Positions 17,459-26,243 of a stretch of DNA of 64,000 bases are shown here, piece after piece. The DNA comes from JASJBU01 sp963790775 (GTDB lineage: Bacteria > Pseudomonadota > Gammaproteobacteria > Chromatiales > Chromatiaceae). A program made the position numbers and the translations under genes. Under the pieces are notes generated by a model. The model was not told the origin of the DNA. It saw nothing but the letters and a program-made list of their open reading frames with translations, and did no database searches. The first letter of the stretch is position 1. The number at the start of each line of letters is the position of its first letter. The DNA lies in assembly GCA_963790775.1 (NCBI GenBank), contig CAWBPR010000009.1, positions 1 through 64,000 of the forward strand, in the 5' to 3' direction.

Positions 17459-18083
17459 TTTAACGTCTCTCGTGGTTGATGGCATAGAAGCTATGACAAT
17501 GAGAGTGCAAAATGGTTACAAAAAATGCATACAAAATATACTGAATAACAATACAAATAGCCTAGAAATATCATTAAATTGTACATTTTATGAAATGGCG
17601 GTATGCCATCTTACTGTAAATGAATATCATATTGAAAAATAAATAAAAAAATGCTAATCATGAGTCTAATAAGTTGAGAATATATCAATTTTCCGCAAAA
17701 GAAACTCTTGAGTATTAAATCATAAAGTATGCGAAAAAATGTACAATAATGATATATAATTACTGCTATAACTGACTAATTTGTGCGGCAGATCCAGCAA
17801 GCCAAGGATGTGCAAAGAGAAAGAGAATGATACAGAGCTTGCTCTAAACGACGCCCATTGGCATTAGGCAGTACGCGGATCTCATCCTAAAGGATACGTG
17901 CAGCAGACCAGTAATAAACACTGTATTTCAAATGTTTGAACTTGGATAGAAGAAACCAAACGATTCAACACACTGACTGCCAAATCGCAATCAGCTTGAA
18001 TGATTAGCGCGACATATTAAGTAGATGCAGTATCAAGTCTCAATATCCATCGAGTTTGCTAAGGCTAAATTTTACAGACTAAT
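17459..18083. promoter_or_regulatory. AT-rich intergenic region with TGTACA boxes
   Basis: This gap of about 600 bp between the epimerase operon (minus) and a hypothetical gene (plus) contains TGTACA at 17580-17585 and at 17740-17745. Several ATACAAA sequences lie near 17.53-17.57 kb. It probably holds divergent promoters. I found no coding frame in it. Confidence 0.45.
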
Positions 18084-18968
18084 ATGAACCAGCCTCATTG
18101 TTATGCCATTCGACTAGTGAATCCCTACACTGGAATATTACAGGTAGTGAATCATGGCATTGCTCGGAGTTTGAGCAGAAACGGCTTCAATTGGGAGATT
18201 CAAGTTCAGGTTGAACGAAATACCGGTGGTTGGGGGAGCCTGAACCGTAATCAGAAGGAGTTGAAGTACTACCGGTATGGTTTCTGGAATCCCAAAAACG
18301 GCCTCCAGCGGATGCCGACTGATCCCAGCGTTGATACAGGCCAATTGAAGCAAGGCTATAAGATGCTGATTCATCAATTCCGGTCTGGACTACTGGAACA
18401 GCTGCCTTTTCCCCTTGAAGATCGGTATGAACACTGGTTGCTGGATAATAATCAAATGCCATTGGCACTGTTGGGCAGTACTTGTGATAAAAACATGCTG
18501 CCAAAGATCAGGGAACAACACTGGCATGCGGTTTCCGCCTCTCTGAATATCGAGGCCTATCCACAGGCAAGGGCTGAACCATTGGAAGATCTGGTAAGAT
18601 CGAACTCAGGTGGCCGTCAATGGTTTCATAGAAGTCCCAGCGGCTCTGGAATGGGTATGGAATATCGGACAGTTACCGGCCTGGCTGGAAGGGAACTCCC
18701 GCCTGTCGATTTTCCGGAGTTGCTGGTACGAGAAGATTGGAAAAATCCCCAAGCGAATCAGCGAGTGGAGGAATGGGCCGAATATCTGGCTCCCTGGCTT
18801 CTACAGTTGCAGGGTATCAGCGAGCCAAGGCGAACCCTCTTGGAGCGGGATGCAAGCCGGAATCCAGAAATGCTGGAGGTTCTATATCGCCTCTACCCCC
18901 ACGTCATCGATCATGTGTTGATCAACACCGCCCGGGTGTCGGCAAAGATCCGGACGGCCAGTAAATAA
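18084..18968 (+). CDS. Hypothetical protein (294 aa)
   Basis: I do not recognise the family. The protein is soluble, with no signal peptide or membrane segment. It starts MNQPHCYAIRLVNPYTGILQ, is rich in Trp and Tyr (WGSLNRNQKELKYYRYGFWNP) and has a helical C-terminus (EEWAEYLAPWLLQLQ). Composition and codon use match its neighbours, and the long open frame makes it credible. It sits alone on the plus strand, downstream of an intergenic region with TGTACA boxes and 160 bp before the DUF2141-MipA gene. It may be co-regulated with the island; I cannot suggest an activity. Confidence 0.7.
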   Translation: MNQPHCYAIRLVNPYTGILQVVNHGIARSLSRNGFNWEIQVQVERNTGGWGSLNRNQKELKYYRYGFWNPKNGLQRMPTDPSVDTGQLKQGYKMLIHQFRSGLLEQLPFPLEDRYEHWLLDNNQMPLALLGSTCDKNMLPKIREQHWHAVSASLNIEAYPQARAEPLEDLVRSNSGGRQWFHRSPSGSGMGMEYRTVTGLAGRELPPVDFPELLVREDWKNPQANQRVEEWAEYLAPWLLQLQGISEPRRTLLERDASRNPEMLEVLYRLYPHVIDHVLINTARVSAKIRTASK

Positions 18969-19131
18969 AAGCACCAGCCAGCCAGTATTTTCGGGGAATA
19001 AATATGCTGCAGATCTGGGTGACGATAGCCCTTAGATTGCTAACGAACCTATGAGCCTTTTTGCAACGCCGTTGCGACTCGAAATATATTGCTTGCGTAA
19101 TTCGCATCGAAACTGTGAGATTGAGTAGAAC

Positions 19132-20250
19132 ATGAAACTAAACAAAATTTGGCAAAGCTCACTACTGAGCTTATTCCTGTTGAATTGGGGCATATTTGCG
19201 AAGGCGGCGGAATTGTCAGTCAGTCTGGACAACCCACCAGCCATGGGTAGTGTCTCTTTTTTGCTATTCGATTCGCCAAATGCATTCGGCGACCTTCGAG
19301 ATCCGGTGAAGATGATTACTCGGCCCCTGGATGATCGCAAGGTTTATCGAATTGAGAACGTGCCACCTGGTGAGTATGCCTTGCTGGTATATCATGATGA
19401 AAACAACAATGAGCGCATCGACAAGAATTTCATTGGCATTCCCAAGGAACCTCTCGGATTCTCAAACCGCTACGAACCTAAGGGTCCCCCCAGCTACAGC
19501 CGCGCGGCCTTTGTATTAGGAGAAGGGGAGACACGTCATTTTGATGTAAAACTCTACCGCGCATTGGGAAAGCGCGGGCGCCTGGGTGTGGGCTTGGGCG
19601 TTATTGCGCGAAGCAGCCCTTATCGTGATTACAATGGTGGCGTGTATCAGGTAATACCAGCCATAACATATAATAGCGAGCGCCTGCAAATTTATGGTCC
19701 TAGTATCCAGGTAGGTCTTGTCGGTAGTGGGAAACTACGCCTTGCTGCGACAGGAAAGTATCGGATCGGCGTCTACGAAGAAGACAACAGCGACTACCTA
19801 GAAGGTATGGGCGACAGAGAAGACACCTTCATGGCTGGCCTGGCGGTACAGGCAGAGCTACCGGGCGGCGTAGATTTTTCGGTGAGATTGGAACACGATA
19901 TACTCGATGAAATAGGCGGTAGCGAGGCCAGTATTGAGTTTAATAAGTCATTCCAATATGGGATGTTCAGATTCTCACCGAAAATAGGTGTGAATTGGCT
20001 CAGCTCGGATCTCTCAAACCATGATTTTGGGGTGCCGGTTAGCAAGGCGACGCTTGATAGGCCTGCCTATGAACTCAATGACATTCTCAGTATTGAAGCC
20101 GGTCTTGGGATGTTCATAGAGATTACTCGGGATTGGCTAGTGATAGTGAACGCGAGCGTAGAATTGCTGGATAACGAAGTCACCGACAGCCCGATTGTCG
20201 AAAAGGACTATGTGGTGAAGGGCTTTGCTGCCATCAACTACGTATTCTAA
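19132..20250 (+). CDS. DUF2141 - MipA/OmpV outer-membrane fusion protein
   Basis: This 372-residue exported protein has a signal peptide (about 1-25, ending AKAAE). A DUF2141 domain follows (about 28-135; motif YALLVYHDENNNERID and the FSNRYEPKGPPSY segment). The rest is a MipA/OmpV beta-barrel (about 150-372; start GRLGVGLGVIARSSPYRDYN, last residue Phe as in outer-membrane barrels). The two domains are usually separate proteins, so the fusion is unusual. The DUF2141 part would sit in the periplasm or at the surface next to the barrel. It is probably monocistronic. The frame is complete and ends YVF-stop, a C-terminal signal for BAM-dependent insertion. Confidence 0.85.
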   Translation: MKLNKIWQSSLLSLFLLNWGIFAKAAELSVSLDNPPAMGSVSFLLFDSPNAFGDLRDPVKMITRPLDDRKVYRIENVPPGEYALLVYHDENNNERIDKNFIGIPKEPLGFSNRYEPKGPPSYSRAAFVLGEGETRHFDVKLYRALGKRGRLGVGLGVIARSSPYRDYNGGVYQVIPAITYNSERLQIYGPSIQVGLVGSGKLRLAATGKYRIGVYEEDNSDYLEGMGDREDTFMAGLAVQAELPGGVDFSVRLEHDILDEIGGSEASIEFNKSFQYGMFRFSPKIGVNWLSSDLSNHDFGVPVSKATLDRPAYELNDILSIEAGLGMFIEITRDWLVIVNASVELLDNEVTDSPIVEKDYVVKGFAAINYVF

Positions 20251-20466
20251 TAAACGCATTCCTAAAATTGGCGCTGCCTGACATTCAATTCAATTGTGGC
20301 ATCAGTTTTGACTTGTTTTTACCCTGTGTAAAATCCGTGGCAATTTAAGGAACCATCTGATTAATTCAGAGCCTCCTTAAATCGTCGCTGGGTTCACAAC
20401 CTGATATTGATTCAGCCTTATCCTAGTCGGATAGAATTATTATTTGATGTATCGATGCAGAATGTA

Positions 20467-20931
20467 TCAGCTGGCTGTTCCGAGTGAGGCGATTTTATCC
20501 TCCAATTCCCTGATCCGCTGCTGAGCTTCAGTAAGTTGCTGTTCGATTTCCACTTCTCGGCTGACATCTTTCTGTACGCCGATGTAATAGGTGATTCCAT
20601 CTTCCTCATTTAGAATTGGGGTAATACTCAGTTCATTCCAGAATGCAGTGCCATCCTTATGATAGTTGCGTAGGCGCACTCGGCAGGGTTCACCCGCTTC
20701 TATGGCGGCACGAATAATCTTTCTCGCATCCTGATCTCTTTCTTCTCCCTGCAGGAAGCGGCAATCCTGATAGAGGATATCTTCTTCACTATAACCGGTC
20801 AGCCGTTCAAAGGCTTCATTGACATAGAGCAGAATCGTGTCATCTCCCTCTTGTTCGGCGATGACCAAGCCATCGTTTGCCGTGTCAATGGCTTTTTTGA
20901 GCAGATCCAGACTGATTGGTAAATGTTTCAT
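20467..20931 (-). CDS. Short LOV blue-light receptor (PAS/LOV with C-terminal helix)
   Basis: This 154-residue protein is almost only a LOV domain. The photoactive motif reads DCRFLQ (Cys57; canonical NCRFLQ, so the first Asn is Asp). The flavin-binding residues are all present: Asn89 in NYHKDG, Asn99 in FWNELSI, and Gln120 in YYIGVQKDVS. After the core there is one amphipathic or coiled-coil helix (EIEQQLTEAQQRIRELEDKI) and no output domain. This is the layout of short LOV proteins that sense blue light by a flavin-cysteinyl adduct and signal through dimer changes. It stands alone on the minus strand within the light/oxidative-stress island. A MerR/LitR regulator without its cobalamin site is 8 kb away, so the two may work together. 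The frame is intact. Confidence 0.88.
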   Translation of the reverse strand: MKHLPISLDLLKKAIDTANDGLVIAEQEGDDTILLYVNEAFERLTGYSEEDILYQDCRFLQGEERDQDARKIIRAAIEAGEPCRVRLRNYHKDGTAFWNELSITPILNEEDGITYYIGVQKDVSREVEIEQQLTEAQQRIRELEDKIASLGTAS

Positions 20932-21081
20932 TGACTAAGCCGTAATTTAATATTCCTCCATAATAAAAACAGGGTGAGATCTGTCAACCGTTTTCTTTTG
21001 TCTGGCGGGTTATTCAGATCACGGCAAACTGATTATCCTAGATCTGATTCTCGAGGTAATACCGGCTGCAATATCTTACTA

Positions 21082-21660
21082 TTACGATCGTGCTGCAGTG
21101 CCTAACAACCTCTGTTTGAGGCCTTTGTCGAGAGGGTCATCTCCCAGCCAGAGATCTAGATAAGCCCTGCCCAATTCCGGCTCCGGTAGGCGCAGGATGA
21201 CCTCGCCATTCAGCTCCAGAATGAGCTCCTGCTCGGCGTGCAGGGTGATGGCATAACTGTCGCCCTTTTCGACGTCATGCATGGCGGCGTGGAGGTGGTC
21301 TAGGGTGGGTTTGATCGATGCAAAATAATCGTTGCCTCTTTGTTTCAGCAGGTGTTTCTCGGCGGCAGACTTGATCTGCTGCGCTTCGACAGGCACGAAA
21401 TAGTGAATGACCAGTCGCTGGTTCTGAGGTTTCATCTGGTCTGCATAATAGGCGGCGGCATACACATCGAACCAGATGCCCCACGTCAGTATGCCTGCGC
21501 CCTGCAGGTCAAATGCACCCGACTCTGTAACCTGCCTGATGGGGAAACTCGCTCCTTCGAGCTCGAAACTTTGACTGGCACTGACGCTTGTCGTCAATGA
21601 CCCGCTTAATATCATTATGAAGCCGAGAAAACTCGATTTAGTCCTGCATGATCTCCACAT
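21082..21660 (-). CDS. Chalcone isomerase-like periplasmic protein
   Basis: This 192-residue protein has a signal peptide (RTKSSFLGFIMILSGSLTTSVSA) and a chalcone-isomerase-like core. The core has GAGILTWGIWFDVYAAAYYA, then LVIHYFVPVEAQQIKSAAEKHL and LGRAYLDLWLGDDPLDKGLKQRLL. Bacterial members of this fold are thought to bind fatty acids or other lipids and not flavonoids. It is the last gene of a minus-strand run starting at the CFA synthase. Its start overlaps the end of the VOC gene by 23 bp, so the two are co-translated. A role in modified fatty-acid metabolism is inference from neighbours. Confidence 0.83.
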   Translation of the reverse strand: MWRSCRTKSSFLGFIMILSGSLTTSVSASQSFELEGASFPIRQVTESGAFDLQGAGILTWGIWFDVYAAAYYADQMKPQNQRLVIHYFVPVEAQQIKSAAEKHLLKQRGNDYFASIKPTLDHLHAAMHDVEKGDSYAITLHAEQELILELNGEVILRLPEPELGRAYLDLWLGDDPLDKGLKQRLLGTAARS

Positions 21661-21943
21661 GATTACCCTCGCTGTCTTGGATGTAGATGGATTGAGTGCC
21701 GTCCCGGTGCAGGGTCAAAGGGCCATAGTCTGCCGCATTCGGGTCAGTCAGTCCGATATGCGGTGGATGCTGTTCCGGGGTCACCAGCGCCAGATTTATG
21801 TTGGCGAATTTCAATAACGCCCAGGTCGCGTCCCGGTATTTCAGTTCGCAGGCAAAACGGCTGGTATACCATTCGATGGCCCGCTCGATATCGCTGACCG
21901 GGATGGCAACATGGTGCAGACTTTGGAGTTGCTTGTGGTTCAT
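21638..21943 (-). CDS. VOC/glyoxalase family protein
   Basis: This 101-residue single-module vicinal-oxygen-chelate protein starts LHHVAIPVSDIERAIEWYTS and ends IYIQDSEGNHVEIMQD. The metal-ligand positions include His in LHHVA and Glu near VEIM. Such proteins act as isomerases, dioxygenases or resistance proteins, and the substrate cannot be read from this short sequence. The start overlaps the DUF3833 stop by 4 bp and the stop overlaps the next start, so it is in the middle of a tightly coupled operon. Confidence 0.85.
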   Translation of the reverse strand: MNHKQLQSLHHVAIPVSDIERAIEWYTSRFACELKYRDATWALLKFANINLALVTPEQHPPHIGLTDPNAADYGPLTLHRDGTQSIYIQDSEGNHVEIMQD

Positions 21944-22476
21944 GGTTTCACAAAAAACAGGGTAACTTCGCCAAGTGTGAAACCATATTTACTCACCTTG
22001 GCGCGGTTGATCAAGACTTTGTCGTCCTGCAGGAACATCCAGTCATTGAAACTGACCTGCCACTGCTTCCCACCGACAGTCAACAACAAGTCGTAACGCC
22101 AGTTGAGGGCATTGCCGTAGGCGCTGCCCTCGGCAACGCCCACCACATCATCGGCGGTGCCTTGGAAATGGTGCTCATTCAGACGTTGGATGGTCCAGAC
22201 GCGGCGTTGGGTTTCACCATCGTCATACTGAAACGCTTCATCGAGGGTCAGCCGGTCACCCTCGATTTCGCCTTTGATCTGGACCTTGAAACGTCGCTTC
22301 ACCTCACCGAAACGATCCTGGAACATACCCCAGGCCTGAGTCTGTCCATCGAAATAGCTGAACAGGTCCAGTGCCGGGGTTGCATCCGCGTAGTCTTCAG
22401 GCTTCATGGTCGAGCATCCGCTGAGGATTAATAGGACTGTCAACAGCGCGTTCAACTTGATCAGGTGCTTTAACAT
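21940..22476 (-). CDS. DUF3833 lipoprotein
   Basis: This 178-residue protein has a type II signal peptide with lipobox LSGC (Cys21). The body shows the DUF3833 pattern: YFDGQTQAWGMFQDRFGEVKRRF, then RVWTIQRLNEHHFQGTADD and a C-terminal GEVTLFFVKP. DUF3833 lipoproteins nearly always sit beside CFA-type methyltransferases and DUF1365 proteins in unusual fatty-acid clusters, so it probably handles modified lipids in the periplasm. Its start lies 80 bp inside the 3' end of the MFS gene, a long but plausible overlap. The frame is intact. Confidence 0.85.
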   Translation of the reverse strand: MLKHLIKLNALLTVLLILSGCSTMKPEDYADATPALDLFSYFDGQTQAWGMFQDRFGEVKRRFKVQIKGEIEGDRLTLDEAFQYDDGETQRRVWTIQRLNEHHFQGTADDVVGVAEGSAYGNALNWRYDLLLTVGGKQWQVSFNDWMFLQDDKVLINRAKVSKYGFTLGEVTLFFVKP

Positions 22477-23755
22477 GGTTTCTCCTTTGCAGTGCTTGCA
22501 CCGCTTGTTGGTCCAGTGGGAAATTCCATACCAGGCGGGCGGCCATCAGTTTGAAGGGCAGGGGGAGCAGGCCGTAAGTCAGCAGCAGCGCCAGGGTGTC
22601 GGGTGAGTCTGCTGTAATATCGAAACCGGCAAATTCGATCAGCGGAAAGCTGATGCCGATGGCCATCGCCAGGGCCAGCTTGGTGGCCATGCCCCATAGG
22701 CCGAAGAACAGTCCCGCCCGTTCACCGCCGCCGTTGGCGCGATCCAGATCGATGACGTCGGCCTGAATCGAGGCGGGCAGGGCCATATCAACCCCCAGAC
22801 TCAGGCCGGTCAACAGACAGATGAGGATAAAAAAAACGGGTTCCTCAAAAGGCAGCATAGGAACCCAGGCAAAAATCAGGCAGGCAAACAGCATGGAGAT
22901 TGCCCAGGTGCGATGTTTACCCAGTCGCCCGGCAAGCGGCAGGAAGATGAAGAAGCCCGCCAACCCGGCACAGAAATAGACCGCCAGAAACAGCCAGGAT
23001 TGATCGGGTCTGCCCAGCACGTGTTCCACGAACAGCAGGAACAGGGCCGCCGGAATACCGTTGGCAATGCCATTGAAGAGATAGGCGAGCAGCAATTGCC
23101 TGAGGGGGCGGTTCTGCCGCAGCAGCTCAAAGCCCTTTCCCAGGGTCAATGGCTTTTGATGAGCCGGATTGAGCCGGACGGGTACATGCCACAAGGCAGG
23201 CAGACTCAGCAGGAAACTGACGATAAAAAAGCCGCCGAGCAACAGCAGTGCCCTGGTGTCTGTCATGCCAAAAGCGGCAGGCAGCAGCACGGCAGTCAGG
23301 GTGCCGGTTAAAATGAAGCCTTCCCGCACCGCGGTGAGGTGGGATCGCTCCCGATAGTCCCTGGAGATTTCCGCCCCCCAGGCCGTGTACGGCATGACCA
23401 CCAGGGTCCAACCGGTATACAGGACCAATGACCAGACCAGCAGGTAAGTGGCATTGGGTTGGATGTCGGGTCTGAACAGTTGATTGACCGCCAGTATCAG
23501 GATGGGTGCGCCGATCAGCATCAGCAGCAGTCGCTTGCGCTGAAACGGCAGCCGGTCTCCCAGATAGCCGACCAGCGGATCGCTGATCAGGTCCCACAGA
23601 CGTGCGCCAAGCAACAGGCTGCCCACTGCGGCGAGTCCGATGCCATAACTGTCGGCATAGACGGGCGGCAGGTAGATCACCAGCGGCAGGCCGAGCATGG
23701 CCAGCGGCAGGCCGGGAAGCCCGTAGGCGATCAGTTGACTGCGGCTGAGGGGCAT
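22397..23755 (-). CDS. MFS transporter of the GPH (sodium/melibiose-like) family
   Basis: This 452-residue protein has about 12 hydrophobic segments. GPH hallmarks are GARLWDLISDPLVGYLGDR after helix 2 and YTAWGAEISRDYRERSHL in the helix 4-5 loop. Transporters of this group beside a CFA-like methyltransferase and DUF3833 are part of a conserved fatty-acid modification locus; the cargo may be a lipid. The gene follows the methyltransferase by 5 bp. Its C-terminal 27 codons overlap the start of the DUF3833 gene. There are no frame defects. Confidence 0.88.
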   Translation of the reverse strand: MPLSRSQLIAYGLPGLPLAMLGLPLVIYLPPVYADSYGIGLAAVGSLLLGARLWDLISDPLVGYLGDRLPFQRKRLLLMLIGAPILILAVNQLFRPDIQPNATYLLVWSLVLYTGWTLVVMPYTAWGAEISRDYRERSHLTAVREGFILTGTLTAVLLPAAFGMTDTRALLLLGGFFIVSFLLSLPALWHVPVRLNPAHQKPLTLGKGFELLRQNRPLRQLLLAYLFNGIANGIPAALFLLFVEHVLGRPDQSWLFLAVYFCAGLAGFFIFLPLAGRLGKHRTWAISMLFACLIFAWVPMLPFEEPVFFILICLLTGLSLGVDMALPASIQADVIDLDRANGGGERAGLFFGLWGMATKLALAMAIGISFPLIEFAGFDITADSPDTLALLLTYGLLPLPFKLMAARLVWNFPLDQQAVQALQRRNHVKAPDQVERAVDSPINPQRMLDHEA

Positions 23756-23760
23756 CCGGC

Positions 23761-24975
23761 CTACCCGGGGTTGCTCAACAGGGTCTGGTGCAGATCGATG
23801 TGCCCGGAATTGAAGCCTGCCTCACAGTAACTCAGGTAGTAGTTCCACATACGGCGGAAGCGTTCATCGAATCCCAGCGCCCGAATAGTCTCCCACTCCT
23901 GATGGAAGTTGAGCTGCCAGCGGTGCAGGGTTTCCGCATAATCCAGCCCGAATGCATCGTCCCGGATCATTTGCAGACCGGCTGCCGCGGGGAGTGCCTG
24001 CAGGTGGCTGGGCGTCGGCAGCATACCGCCGGGAAATATGTAGCGCTGGATGAAATCCGGATTGCGGCGGTACTCCTCGAAGGCCTGTTCCTGAATCGTG
24101 ATGACCTGCAGGGCGGCCCGGCCGCCCGGTTTCAGGTTGCGCTGGAGGGTCTCCATGTAGGTGGACCAGTAGGCCTCGCCGACCGCCTCGAACATCTCGA
24201 TGGAAACGATGTGGTCATAGCTGCCGTGCAGCTTGCGGTAGTCCGTGAGAGACAGGTTGACCCGTTCTTCGAGACCCAGGGCTTCGATCCGGCGCTGCGC
24301 CCAGGCCAGCTGAGAAGGGGACAGAGTGACCCCGTCCACCCGCATGCCCTGGGATGCAGCGGTGACCGCAAAGCCGCCCCAGCCGCAGCCGATCTCCAGG
24401 ATCCGGTCACCTGGTTTGGCCTCGAGCAGATCGAGAATGCGTTGATATTTGTTCGCCTGAGCGGATTCCAGGGGTTCATCGGCATGCGCGAAGAGTCCGC
24501 TGGAGTAGGTCATGCCCTGATCCAGCCACTGGGCATAGAAGGCATTGCCCAGGTCATAGTGGGCCATGATGTTGCGCGCACTGCCCTTGTGGGTGTTGCG
24601 CCGGCTCCAGTGGTACCAGCGCATCGCCAGACGGGCGATGCCGGACATCCCTGCAGTGCTGGTCAGGCGGTGCTGATTGCGCACCAGCAGCAACAGCAGG
24701 TCGGAGAGATTGGGGGTCTCCCACTCCGCATTGATATAGGCCTCCGCCAGGCCGAGATCGCCGTTGAAGACCAGCCGCCGGAGCAGAGGGTTGAGCTTGT
24801 GAATCTCGATGACGCCCGCCGGGCCGGGGTGTTCGCCATTCAACCGATAGCTGCGGTCAGAGACGCGCAGTTCGAGGGTGCCGAACTCCAGCCGGTCAAG
24901 CTGTTTGATGAATCTATCCAGCCGGTCCGTGGTTTTACCAATTCCATAGATGACTTGGCTCTGTAGGCTGCTCAT
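23761..24975 (-). CDS. Cyclopropane-fatty-acid-synthase-like SAM methyltransferase
   Basis: This 404-residue cytosolic enzyme has an N-terminal lipid-interacting domain with FNGDLGLAEAYINAEWETP. A SAM-binding domain follows: YDLGNAFYAQWLDQGMTYSSGLF, then LEIGCGWGGFAV (motif I) and VSIEMFEAVGEAYW. It methylates or cyclopropanates double bonds of membrane phospholipid acyl chains. In singlet-oxygen regulons the paralogues are needed for methylated or furan fatty acids. The order CFA-MFS-DUF3833, with DUF1365 and FAD-oxidoreductase remnants just upstream, is that known locus. The start overlaps the DUF1365 remnant stop by 4 bp. Confidence 0.9.
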   Translation of the reverse strand: MSSLQSQVIYGIGKTTDRLDRFIKQLDRLEFGTLELRVSDRSYRLNGEHPGPAGVIEIHKLNPLLRRLVFNGDLGLAEAYINAEWETPNLSDLLLLLVRNQHRLTSTAGMSGIARLAMRWYHWSRRNTHKGSARNIMAHYDLGNAFYAQWLDQGMTYSSGLFAHADEPLESAQANKYQRILDLLEAKPGDRILEIGCGWGGFAVTAASQGMRVDGVTLSPSQLAWAQRRIEALGLEERVNLSLTDYRKLHGSYDHIVSIEMFEAVGEAYWSTYMETLQRNLKPGGRAALQVITIQEQAFEEYRRNPDFIQRYIFPGGMLPTPSHLQALPAAAGLQMIRDDAFGLDYAETLHRWQLNFHQEWETIRALGFDERFRRMWNYYLSYCEAGFNSGHIDLHQTLLSNPG

Positions 24976-25167
24976 GATGTGACTTGCTCCTCGGGGGGTT
25001 CTGGTTTGCTGAAGAATGGGGCGCCCCGCAGCCAGGCCTTAAGGGCCTGCCAGTGGATGGCCAGCATGATCTTGAAGGTCATGAAAGGGGTTCTGAGCAG
25101 GGCGCGCAGCAAAGACATGTCGCGAAGCGGGCGCCGCTGTCCCGATTGGGTGGCAACCAACATCAGT
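24972..25167 (-). pseudogene. C-terminal remnant of a DUF1365 protein
   Basis: About 60 residues remain. They include LRALLRTPFMTFKIMLAIHWQALKAWLRGA, given here only as its hallmarks: TPFMTFKIM and IHWQALKAWLRGA, the conserved end of DUF1365. The N-terminal 180 or so residues are gone. The segment begins directly after a truncated FAD oxidoreductase N-terminus, so one deletion removed the end of that gene and most of DUF1365. DUF1365 is normally the partner of the CFA-type enzyme in unusual fatty-acid synthesis. The remaining stop still overlaps the CFA start. Confidence 0.78.
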
Positions 25168-25266
25168 TCGCAGTTCTACGGCGTAGTGTTTCCTGAGTAG
25201 CCAGGCGGCACTCAAGCCGGCAACGCCGCTGCCAACCACTGCAATGCTTTTCTTCGGTGTATCCAT
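25168..25266 (-). pseudogene. N-terminal stub of an FAD/NAD(P)-dependent amine-oxidase-like oxidoreductase
   Basis: Starting at ATG 25266, only about 33 residues match the family: a short lead MDTPKKS and the dinucleotide-binding motif IAVVGSGVAGLSAAWLL, followed by HYAVEL. The sequence then runs into DUF1365-derived DNA in another frame. Full-length relatives are about 420 residues and are always upstream of DUF1365 in this locus. The stub is under a promoter region with several TGTACA boxes, so the downstream genes may still be transcribed. Confidence 0.75.
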
Positions 25267-25442
25267 GTTTTTGCCTGTTTCGTCATACGATGCGATATGT
25301 GTACAATAATTGTATAAATAAATGATTAAATCAAGTCTATACTTGTACATAATCCATAGATATACAGCAATATTTCGATTGAAATGTGGGAAAACTCTAT
25401 ATATTTCCAATGATTATCGTAATATATGTACAATAAACAGGA
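25267..25442. promoter_or_regulatory. Divergent promoter region with TGTACA boxes
   Basis: TGTACA at 25300-25305 is paired with TGTATA at 25311-25316 (11 bp start-to-start). Further TGTACA boxes lie at 25344-25349 and 25427-25432. They sit between the truncated fatty-acid operon (minus) and the SDR-NTF2 pair (plus). This is the richest cluster of the element in the window, consistent with light/oxidative regulation of both sides. Confidence 0.55.
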
Positions 25443-26243
25443 ATGGATCAGGTGCGAAACATGTCTGACAGAGCCATAGAGAATCTCCCGGAGTCGCTGC
25501 CTGGGGCCGTCTGGATCACCGGCGGCGGCAGTGGCATCGGCCGCTGCCTGGCACTTGAATTGAGTCGTCAGGGTCATCGTGTGGTGATCAGCGGCCGGGA
25601 TGGGGAAAGGTTGGAGGCGGTCGCGGCGGAAGTATCCGATGGGAGCATTCTGCCCAAGGTAGTGGATGTAACGCGCTTGGAGGATTTGACCCAGGTGGTG
25701 GCGGAGATAGAGGCAGAGTCAGGTCCCATCGATCAGGCGTTTTTGAATGCCGGTGCCTATAAACCGATGGGTCTGGATGCATTTGATGTCGACCTGTTTC
25801 GTCAGCTCATGGAGGTCAACTACCTGGGCGTGGTCAACTGTCTGGCTGTGCTGTTGCCGATCATGCAAAAGCGTAAAACAGGTGAAATTTTGATCACTGC
25901 CAGTCTCTCCGGTTATCGGGGGTTGCCAAAGGCGGCGCCTTACGGGGCCAGCAAAGCGGCCCTGATCAACATGGCGGAGTCACTGCATCCGGAGCTGAAA
26001 AAAAATGGTGTAAGTTTGAGATTGATCAATCCCGGATTCGTGCGCTCGGAGTTGACGGACAAGAATGATTTCACCATGCCGTTCCTGATCTCGGCGGAGC
26101 AGGCGGCGCAGGAGATCGTCAAGCGTCTCCCAGGCAACGGCTTCGAGATCGCCTTTCCGACCCCCTTTGCGGCCATCCTCAAGGTCATGCGCTGCCTGCC
26201 ATACAGGCTCTACTTCCATTTCATGAAGAGGTTGGCCAAATGA
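25443..26243 (+). CDS. Short-chain dehydrogenase/reductase
   Basis: This is a 266-residue classical SDR: cofactor motif TGGGSGIGRCLAL (about residue 26), FLNAGAYKP (NAG), MEVNYLGVVN, catalytic Ser in TASLSGYRG, and YGASK giving the Tyr/Lys pair (about 163-167). The C-terminus has an amphipathic helix ending FMKRLAK, suggesting membrane association. An alternative start is the ATG at 25461; both are possible. The stop overlaps the next gene's start by 4 bp. The SDR plus NTF2-like pair is part of the modified fatty-acid/singlet-oxygen locus. Confidence 0.9.
   Translation: MDQVRNMSDRAIENLPESLPGAVWITGGGSGIGRCLALELSRQGHRVVISGRDGERLEAVAAEVSDGSILPKVVDVTRLEDLTQVVAEIEAESGPIDQAFLNAGAYKPMGLDAFDVDLFRQLMEVNYLGVVNCLAVLLPIMQKRKTGEILITASLSGYRGLPKAAPYGASKAALINMAESLHPELKKNGVSLRLINPGFVRSELTDKNDFTMPFLISAEQAAQEIVKRLPGNGFEIAFPTPFAAILKVMRCLPYRLYFHFMKRLAK

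Noticed and set aside
23788..24966. A 392-codon open frame on the plus strand
   Set aside because: It is antisense to the well-matched CFA-type methyltransferase and has no family or ribosome site.
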